Shown here: positions 50,323-56,062 of the stretch, in pieces | Numbering within the stretch: position 1 is the stretch's first letter | Layout of the letters: each line of letters opens with the position of its first letter | Assembly (NCBI GenBank): GCA_958402795.1 | Contig: CATXUX010000023.1 | Coordinates: forward strand, 1-56,062 | DNA length: 56,062 nucleotides | Direction of reading: 5' to 3' | DNA from: an uncultured Lachnospiraceae bacterium | GTDB lineage: Bacteria; Bacillota; Clostridia; Lachnospirales; Lachnospiraceae | Program-made: the position numbers and the translations under genes | Notes under the pieces: model-generated | Told to the model about the DNA's origin: nothing | The model's input: the letters and a program-made list of their open reading frames with translations, nothing else | Databases searched by the model: none

Positions 50323-51084
50323 TCACTCGTAACTTTTTGCCTTCAAAAACTGAATCCCCACCAGCGTCAGTCCCTGCGGGGGCGCGGTCACTCCTGCAGT
50401 CTGCCTGTCTTTTGCTTCCAGAATCTCCTTCACCTGCTCCGGGGCATAGAATCCGCGGCCTACTCTGAGAAGTGTCCCGACAATGATCCGGACCATATTA
50501 TAAAGAAACCCGTTTCCGCGAATGCGGATTACGAGTTCTCGTTCCCTCTCTTTTTTTACGATTTCAATCCCATAAATCGTCCGGACGGTGTCCTCTGCGT
50601 TGGTATGGATACTGCAAAAGCTGGCAAAATCATGCTTACCGACCAGATACGCCGCAGCCTGCCGCATCTTCTCCACGTCCAGCTTATAGGATACAAAATA
50701 TGTCGTCAGTCGCTTTGTCGGATCCGGCGTCTGCGCATTTAAGATATGATATTCGTATGTTTTGACCGAATCACAGTACCGCGGATGCCAGTCTGCGGCA
50801 ACCTCTTCTGAATGCACGACCACGATATCTTCCGGAAGCCTCTGATTCAGCGCATAGGAAAAACGCTCCGGCGGAATCGATGACTCTGTATCAAATACCG
50901 CCACATTTCCCAGCGCGTGAACGCCGGAATCTGTACGGCTCGCGCCGAGGACATGGATTTCCTCCCCGGTCAGCTTTTGCAGCGCGCGGTTTAAGACTTC
51001 CTCAATTGTAATCCCGTTCGGCTGCACCTGCCAGCCGCAGTAATTCGTACCGTCATAGGCAACCGTAAGTTTTATTCGTCTCAT
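50323..51084 (-). CDS. truA: tRNA pseudouridine(38-40) synthase
   Basis: A 253-aa TruA: MRRIKLTVAYDGTNYCGWQV, the catalytic Asp in GASRTDSGVHALGNVAVF, and RGNGFLYNMVRIIVGTLLRV. It modifies the tRNA anticodon stem. The start at 51084 is preferred because AGGAG lies 9 nt upstream. Follows ecfT by 12 nt, the standard Firmicute order; the next genes in that order, rplM-rpsI, are displaced by about 35 kb. Confidence 0.97.
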   Translation of the reverse strand: MRRIKLTVAYDGTNYCGWQVQPNGITIEEVLNRALQKLTGEEIHVLGASRTDSGVHALGNVAVFDTESSIPPERFSYALNQRLPEDIVVVHSEEVAADWHPRYCDSVKTYEYHILNAQTPDPTKRLTTYFVSYKLDVEKMRQAAAYLVGKHDFASFCSIHTNAEDTVRTIYGIEIVKKERERELVIRIRGNGFLYNMVRIIVGTLLRVGRGFYAPEQVKEILEAKDRQTAGVTAPPQGLTLVGIQFLKAKSYE

Positions 51085-51096
51085 CAGACTCATCTC

Positions 51097-51921
51097 CTAA
51101 AAGATCCACAGCTGAAACGGAACGTATCTGCCGATCACAAACACTGCCGCGAAATATAGAATGATCACTCCATACGCCGCGTAGTCCCGCTTCTGATATA
51201 TCAACGGCTTCATCTTTGTCCGTCCCTCACCGCCGGTATAGCACCGGGATTCCATCGCCAGCGCCAGATCATTGGCGCGGCGGAATGCGGAAACAAACAG
51301 AGGCACAAGGATCGGCACCATCGCCTTGACTTTCTCGATCAGATTTCCACTCTCAAAATCTGCGCCTCTCGCCTCCTGCGCTTTCATGATCTTGTCCGTT
51401 TCATCGAGCAAAATCGGAATGAACCGCAATGCGATCGACATCATCATCGCAATTTCATGTACCGGAACATGTATCTTATTCAGCACATGGAGCAGACTCT
51501 CCAATCCGTCCGTCAGTGAATTCGGCGTTGTCGTATAAGTCATCATGGAGGAACCCATGATCAGGTAAATCAGCCGGACTGCCATAAGCACAGAGGTTCG
51601 CAGTCCGCTCTCCGTAATCTCAAACACCCAGAAGCTTACCAGCACCTCTCCGCCTTTCGTCAGAAAGAGGTTCATCACCACTGTAAATAAGAGTATGATC
51701 ACAATGGCTTTCAGACCTTTTACGATAAATCGAAACGGCACCTTGCTGATTTTAATGACTGCCGCCAAAAATACAGTCGCGATCGCATAGCCGAGAATGC
51801 TGTTCTGTATAAACAGTGACACCATAAAAACAAGGGTGCACACAATTTTAACCCGGGCGTCCAGCCGGTGGATCACGCTTTGCGCCGGGTAGTATTGTCC
51901 GATTGTAATATCTCTAATCAT
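51097..51921 (-). CDS. ecfT: ECF transporter T component
   Basis: A 274-aa membrane protein with about six helices. The two coupling-helix motifs are present as AQEARGADFE and AMESRCYTGGEGR, the second with Cys in place of Gly as in many relatives. It links the EcfA1/A2 ATPases to vitamin-binding S components encoded elsewhere. Overlaps ecfA2 by 8 nt. Confidence 0.95.
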   Translation of the reverse strand: MIRDITIGQYYPAQSVIHRLDARVKIVCTLVFMVSLFIQNSILGYAIATVFLAAVIKISKVPFRFIVKGLKAIVIILLFTVVMNLFLTKGGEVLVSFWVFEITESGLRTSVLMAVRLIYLIMGSSMMTYTTTPNSLTDGLESLLHVLNKIHVPVHEIAMMMSIALRFIPILLDETDKIMKAQEARGADFESGNLIEKVKAMVPILVPLFVSAFRRANDLALAMESRCYTGGEGRTKMKPLIYQKRDYAAYGVIILYFAAVFVIGRYVPFQLWIF

Positions 51922-52762
51922 GAAAACTCCTTATGATCTCTTCCGCCGCCTCTTCCACCGTCATCGCATCCGTCCGTACATCCAGTCCGGCTGCTTTGAG
52001 GTCATGCATGATATATGTTACCTGCGGTGCGGCAAGTCCTACCTGCTCCAGTTCTTTATAGTGGGAAAATACTTCTTTCGGAGTCCCGTCCAGCATCTTT
52101 TCCCCGTGGTTCATCACGATGATGCGCTCCACGTAGCGGGCGATATCCTCCATACTGTGAGACACAAGAATCACGGTCATCCCGGTTTCCCTGTGCAGAT
52201 GGGCAACCTGATCCAGTATGTCATCCCGCCCTTTCGGATCCAGTCCCGCCGTCGGTTCGTCCAGCACAAGCACTTTCGGGCGCATCGCAAGCACCCCTGC
52301 GATTGCAGCGCGGCGTTTCTGTCCGCCGGAAAGCTCAAACGGCGACTGCCGGTAATATTCCTCAGATAATCCGACCAGCTCCAGCGCCTCCTTCGCCCGC
52401 TTCTCACATTCTTCCGGCGAAAGTCCCTGATTCTTCGGGCCAAAACACACGTCGGTCAGTACATCCACTTCAAATAGCTGATGCTCCGGATACTGGAACA
52501 CCAGACCAACCTGACTGCGCAGTTCTCTCATATGATACCCTTCTTTGTAAATACTTTCCCCGTCGTAATATACTTCCCCGGAGGTTGCTTTCATCAGTCC
52601 GTTCAAATGCTGGATCAGTGTAGATTTCCCCGATCCTGTGTGTCCGATGATTCCGACGAACTGTCCCTGCGGGATCTCCAGACTGACATTCCGAAGCGCA
52701 TGTTTCTCGTATGCAGTCCCCGGACTGTACACATAGCTCACATTTTCCAACTTAATCGACAT
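51914..52762 (-). CDS. ecfA2: ECF transporter ATPase A2
   Basis: A 282-aa ATPase with Walker A GHTGSGKSTLIQHL, Q-loop VFQYPEHQLFEVDV, signature LSGGQKRRAAIAGVL and Walker B VLVLDEPTAGLDPKGR. A C-terminal tail is typical of EcfA'. The start is set at 52762 (MSIKLENVSYVYSPG) with AAGGA upstream; seven more residues are possible. Confidence 0.95.
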   Translation of the reverse strand: MSIKLENVSYVYSPGTAYEKHALRNVSLEIPQGQFVGIIGHTGSGKSTLIQHLNGLMKATSGEVYYDGESIYKEGYHMRELRSQVGLVFQYPEHQLFEVDVLTDVCFGPKNQGLSPEECEKRAKEALELVGLSEEYYRQSPFELSGGQKRRAAIAGVLAMRPKVLVLDEPTAGLDPKGRDDILDQVAHLHRETGMTVILVSHSMEDIARYVERIIVMNHGEKMLDGTPKEVFSHYKELEQVGLAAPQVTYIMHDLKAAGLDVRTDAMTVEEAAEEIIRSFHD

Positions 52763-52882
52763 GCTATCGTTATCCTTCCCCATCTGTCATGTGTTCTTAT
52801 TGCAACCGCTGCCATACCAGCCGGCATATCACACTGCCGCGGCAGCCGTTCCTATCCCGGTCGGCATATGTTTCTGCCCTGG

Positions 52883-53758
52883 TTAGTGCTTCGCTGCCCG
52901 ATTGTCCTTGTACCGCGTCAGCCATTCCACCAGTTCTTCCCGATGCAATATCCCGCGCGGCACGTCCAGCCCCCGTTTTCGAAGTTCTTCCGCCAGCATT
53001 GTCACCTGCGGTACGTCCAGGCGATACTTCTTCAGCTCGTCCACTCGTCCAAACACCTCACGCGGCGTGCCATGCATCACGACACGTCCCTCGTCCATCA
53101 CATAGATCCGATCCGCATCTACAACTTCTTCCATATAATGCGTAATCAGAATGATCGTCACGTTCTTCCGCTTCCGAAGCTCCTGCAGGGTACGCATGAC
53201 ATCCTTTCGCCCATTCGGATCCAGCATCGCAGTCGGTTCATCCAGCACGATACATTCCGGTTCCATCGCCACAACTCCCGCGATCGCCACCCGTTGCTTC
53301 TGTCCGCCCGACAGCTTATTCGGAGAATGCGTCCGATACTCCAACATCCCGACCGCTTTCAGGCTGTCCTCCACACGTTTCCAGATCTCATCCGTCGGTA
53401 CGCCGAGATTCTCCGGTCCAAATCCGACGTCTTCCTCCACAACCGTTCCGATGATCTGATTGTCCGGATTCTGAAAAACCATGCCGGCAGACTTCCGCAC
53501 CGTCATCACTTCATCGGGATCCTTCGTATCCTGCCCGTTCACCCAGATCGTCCCACCGGTCGGGACAAGGAGCGCATTGATATGCTTCGCCAGTGTAGAT
53601 TTGCCGGAACCGTTGTGCCCCAGCACCGCGACAAAATCCCCTTTTTGCACGTCGATGTCCACATCATCGATCGCACGGTTCACACCGATCACATTTCCAT
53701 CGTCGTCCCGCTTCTCATATTCATAAACAAGCTCTTTTGCCTGTACCATCTCCATCAT
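52883..53758 (-). CDS. ecfA1: ECF transporter ATPase A1
   Basis: A 291-aa ATPase with Walker A GHNGSGKSTLAKHINAL, Q-loop VFQNPDNQIIGTVVEEDVGF, signature LSGGQKQRVAIAGVV and Walker B CIVLDEPTAMLDPNGR. The ATG at 53758 is 1 nt after the ppiB stop, so it is translationally coupled. It works as a dimer with EcfA2. The 120 bp to ecfA2 hold no gene. Confidence 0.95.
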   Translation of the reverse strand: MMEMVQAKELVYEYEKRDDDGNVIGVNRAIDDVDIDVQKGDFVAVLGHNGSGKSTLAKHINALLVPTGGTIWVNGQDTKDPDEVMTVRKSAGMVFQNPDNQIIGTVVEEDVGFGPENLGVPTDEIWKRVEDSLKAVGMLEYRTHSPNKLSGGQKQRVAIAGVVAMEPECIVLDEPTAMLDPNGRKDVMRTLQELRKRKNVTIILITHYMEEVVDADRIYVMDEGRVVMHGTPREVFGRVDELKKYRLDVPQVTMLAEELRKRGLDVPRGILHREELVEWLTRYKDNRAAKH

Positions 53759-53759
53759 T

Positions 53760-54278
53760 TCACGCTTTTTCCGGCTCATCGTATGTCTCGCCAAATGTCT
53801 CAACGGTTACTTTTTTCATCACCTGCGGTTTCATCGGCTTATCCCGGTAATCCGTTTCTGTCTCCGCGATCCGATTCACCACGTCCATGCCTTCTGTAAT
53901 CTTCCCGAACGCTGCATAAGCGCCGTCCAGATGCGGGGATTTCTCATGCATAATGAAAAACTGGGATCCTGCGGAATCCGGATGCATCGCGCGCGCCATC
54001 GAAAGTACGCCCGAATCGTGTGCAAGGTGATTCGGAAAACCATTCTGGGAAAACTCTCCCTTGATCTGATATCCCGGACCGCCGGTTCCGGTTCCCAGCG
54101 GGCAGCCGCCCTGAATCATAAACCCACGGATCACACGGTGAAATGTCAGTCCGTCATAAAATCCCTTATTCACCAGGGAAATAAAGTTCTTTACCGTATT
54201 CGGCGCTACGTCCGGATATAATTCCGCTTTCATAACGTCACCGTTTTCCATCTCAAATGTTACAATTGGATTTGCCAT
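53760..54278 (-). CDS. ppiB: cyclophilin-type peptidyl-prolyl isomerase
   Basis: A 172-aa cytosolic cyclophilin: NFISLVNKGFYDGLTFHRVI, FMIQGGCPLGTGTGGPGYQI, MARAMHPDSAGSQFFIMHEK. Active-site Arg, Phe and Gln residues are present. It is first in the ppiB-ecfA1-ecfA2-ecfT-truA operon, with a strong promoter upstream. Confidence 0.95.
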   Translation of the reverse strand: MANPIVTFEMENGDVMKAELYPDVAPNTVKNFISLVNKGFYDGLTFHRVIRGFMIQGGCPLGTGTGGPGYQIKGEFSQNGFPNHLAHDSGVLSMARAMHPDSAGSQFFIMHEKSPHLDGAYAAFGKITEGMDVVNRIAETETDYRDKPMKPQVMKKVTVETFGETYDEPEKA

Positions 54279-54327
54279 AGCTATGTTCCTCTTTTCATAT
54301 TTTTTTGTTTATTCCCGTTAGCGTGTA

Positions 54328-54356
54328 ATTGTAGCGAATAATCACACAAATGTCAA
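54328..54356 (-). promoter_or_regulatory. promoter of the ppiB-ecf-truA operon
   Basis: A -35 TTGACA (54351-54356), 17-bp spacer and -10 TACAAT (54328-54333) on the minus strand, starting 6 bp after the asnB stop. Confidence 0.85.
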
Positions 54357-54361
54357 CCGTT

Positions 54362-55900
54362 CTATCGTTTTACGAAATACTCCTCATACCATACAAGGAA
54401 GGTATAGATCGTCCACACTTTTCTCCAGTTGTCGGAATTTCCATTGACGTACTCATCAAAAATCGCATTGATCTCATCCACATTGAAAAATTTCTCCGCC
54501 ATATCGCTGTGGAACTTCGCCCGCACGTCCTGATTATAGCGGTCATCCGCCATCCAGATGCGGATCGGCACGATAAATCCGAGCTTCTTGCGGAACGCGA
54601 TCTCCTCCGGCAGAACCTTTGCCGCCGCCGTGCGGAATGCAACCTTGTTCTGCTCTTCATTCACCTTATATCTGGACGGCATCCGCGATGCAATATCAAA
54701 AATCCGCCGGTCCGTCAGCGGCATACGGATCTCCAGTCCCGCCGCCTCGCTCATCTTGTCCACATTTAAATAAATGTCTCCTTCCAGCCAGATCTGAATA
54801 TCCACATCTGACATCTTTGTGAGCGGATCCAGTCCTTCTGTTTCTTCATAAATCTGCTGCACCAGCTCAATCGGAAGCACGTCCGGATCATACCGTTTCA
54901 GAATCCGTTTCTTCTCATCTTCCTTCATGATGTTCGTATTTCCGACATAAAAGTTCTTCAGATTTTCCCCGTAGCGCTCCGCGTTCCGGTACATGTTATA
55001 ACCACCGAAAAACTCATCCGCGCCTTCTCCCGAATAGCACAGCTTCGTATGCTTCGCCGTTGCTTTGCATGCAATGGCAAATGCGATCGCAGACGCATCG
55101 CCCAATGGCTGCTCCATATTGTACATCACATACGGCACACTTGCAAAATACTCCTCCGGTGTGATCCGGCACCGCGAATTGGCACGTCCAAGAAGCTCTG
55201 CCGTCTGTGCCGCCAGCGGCGACTCGTCAAATCGCTCATCGTCATACCCGCAGGAATCCGTCATCTGCACATCTGACATAGCCAGCACGTAAGAGGAATC
55301 TACGCCGCCTGACAGGAAAGATTCCGCAGTTTCATTCTCATCCTTCACCTCCGGCATGATTTTCCCGAGCGTCATATGGATCTCGTCCGCCCAGTCTTCA
55401 AGTGACTTGCTCTCATCCGGATGAAACTCCGGCGTCCAGTAACGTTCAATCTGCATCTTCCCGTTTTTCCAGACCAGATAACGGCCCGGCATCAGCTTCT
55501 TCACGCCCCGGAAAAACGTATTTTCTCCTGCCACGTAGGTCAGCGTCAGGTAGAGCTGCAGCATTTCCTCATTCAGCTCCTTCACAAATCCCGGCTGTTC
55601 CATGATCTGGCGTATGGTTGTCCCGTACAGCAGGTCGCCGTCCGCCGTCTCGTAATAGTAAAACGGCTTCGTCCCAAACGGATCACGCAGACAGAACAGC
55701 TCCCGCTTCTCCTCGTCCCACAGCGCAAACGCAAACATTCCATGCATGTGGGTTCCCATGTCATGTCCCCATGCCTCATACGCCTTCACTAAAATCTCCG
55801 GTTCCCGCTCCTCTCTCGGCAGATCCTTCGCGATCCCAAGCTCACCGCAGAGCTCATTCCAGTTCCGGATATGCCCTCTGTATTCCTGTACTTTTATCAT
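54362..55900 (-). CDS. asparagine synthetase-like protein without the N-terminal Cys
   Basis: A 512-aa AsnB-family protein. The synthetase domain is complete: SFLSGGVDSSYVLAMSD pyrophosphatase loop, CYSGEGADEFFGGYNMYR, and the helical C-terminus. The glutaminase domain is short: it starts MIKVQEYRGHIRNW and lacks the MCGI-type start carrying the Cys nucleophile, though later parts (GMFAFALWDEEKRELFCLRD, PFGTKPFYYY) remain. AAGGAG 9 nt upstream supports this start. It may use ammonia, or ligate another substrate. Confidence 0.85.
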   Translation of the reverse strand: MIKVQEYRGHIRNWNELCGELGIAKDLPREEREPEILVKAYEAWGHDMGTHMHGMFAFALWDEEKRELFCLRDPFGTKPFYYYETADGDLLYGTTIRQIMEQPGFVKELNEEMLQLYLTLTYVAGENTFFRGVKKLMPGRYLVWKNGKMQIERYWTPEFHPDESKSLEDWADEIHMTLGKIMPEVKDENETAESFLSGGVDSSYVLAMSDVQMTDSCGYDDERFDESPLAAQTAELLGRANSRCRITPEEYFASVPYVMYNMEQPLGDASAIAFAIACKATAKHTKLCYSGEGADEFFGGYNMYRNAERYGENLKNFYVGNTNIMKEDEKKRILKRYDPDVLPIELVQQIYEETEGLDPLTKMSDVDIQIWLEGDIYLNVDKMSEAAGLEIRMPLTDRRIFDIASRMPSRYKVNEEQNKVAFRTAAAKVLPEEIAFRKKLGFIVPIRIWMADDRYNQDVRAKFHSDMAEKFFNVDEINAIFDEYVNGNSDNWRKVWTIYTFLVWYEEYFVKR

Positions 55901-55941
55901 CTGTACAATCTCCTTCATGAAAATATTTTCCCGTGTTTCCA

Positions 55942-55970
55942 ATTGACAAGTCCTAAACTCATCTGTCAAT
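55942..55970. promoter_or_regulatory. inverted repeat upstream of the asnB-like gene
   Basis: ATTGACA (55942-55948) and TGTCAAT (55964-55970) form a 7-bp inverted repeat with 15 bp between. On the minus strand one arm gives a TTGACA -35, but no good -10 follows at the usual distance. It may be an operator. The remaining 92 bases to the window end hold no visible feature. Confidence 0.4.
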
Positions 55971-56062
55971 TTTACCACAACGGCATACATTTTTCTATAA
56001 ATTTATCACTTGAGTTTCCGCAGTTCTGTCCACATAACCACCATCAGACTATGCCGGTTATG

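Noticed and set aside
52481..53899. 472-codon + strand open frame
   Set aside because: Covers ecfA2/ecfA1 in antisense; His/Arg-rich composition typical of a shadow frame in GC-rich coding DNA.
1..56062. CRISPR arrays and tRNA or rRNA genes
   Set aside because: No regularly spaced identical repeats of CRISPR type and no tRNA or rRNA segments were recognised by eye on either strand; short tRNAs could be missed without a model search.

Overview
The window looks like chromosome of a gut Lachnospiraceae-type Firmicute. The evidence is the protein style (rpsI, rplM, EcfA1/A2/T, TruA, GltD-like, Nth), a T-box-controlled tyrS, strong Shine-Dalgarno sites and sigma-A promoters. Its core backbone is interrupted by several layers of mobile DNA.

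Positions 1-14,700 are the right part of a Tn1549-like integrative conjugative element (ICE), read mostly on the minus strand. It carries ParA/ParB, a DUF6017 HTH protein, a Bro-N/KilAC antirepressor, DUF6329 and DUF4313 proteins, PcfB (DUF3801), the VirD4/TraG coupling protein, a Maff2 stub, Tn916 Orf7/Orf8-like regulators and an oriT-like region. It is damaged: virD4 is split by a complete group II intron (3965-6677), an IS110-family element sits upstream of pcfB, maff2 is cut short, and the sigma-like gene is frameshifted. The end next to rpsI carries paired direct repeats like recombinase arm sites.

Positions 14,731-20,000 hold rpsI, rplM, an esterase-esterase-ATP-grasp operon and a divergent MATE transporter. 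Positions 20,104-32,738 are an AT-rich, one-direction operon for an unusual type VII secretion system. In transcription order it encodes a 144-aa unknown, a zinc-ribbon protein, an SPFH protein with three zinc ribbons, an FHA-EssC motor ATPase, a YukD-like ubiquitin fold, three WXG100-size proteins, a 364-aa candidate effector, a DUF4176 protein, a PP2C phosphatase and a transmembrane Ser/Thr kinase. No EssA, EssB or EsaA was found. Just upstream is a tyrosine recombinase gene bracketed by two 25-bp sites that match at 23 positions in opposite orientation. The sequence therefore suggests an invertible cassette placed to affect transcription of the secretion operon.

Positions 34,687-50,253 are mixed housekeeping and accessory genes: an XRE regulator, a Nif11-like protein, nth, a GltD-like oxidoreductase, ferredoxin, an Sfp-type transferase, a GH13 amylase, a flavin reductase, tyrS with its T-box, a decayed ADP-ribosylglycohydrolase, a P-loop-less DUF4143 ATPase, and a two-component system with an ABC exporter. 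Positions 50,323-55,900 carry truA, ecfT, ecfA2, ecfA1, ppiB and an AsnB-like protein. In most Firmicutes truA is followed directly by rplM-rpsI; here about 35 kb lies between them, so the accessory block sits inside a normally conserved string.

The most interesting unit is the kinase/phosphatase/FHA type VII locus together with the adjacent inverted-site recombinase cassette.
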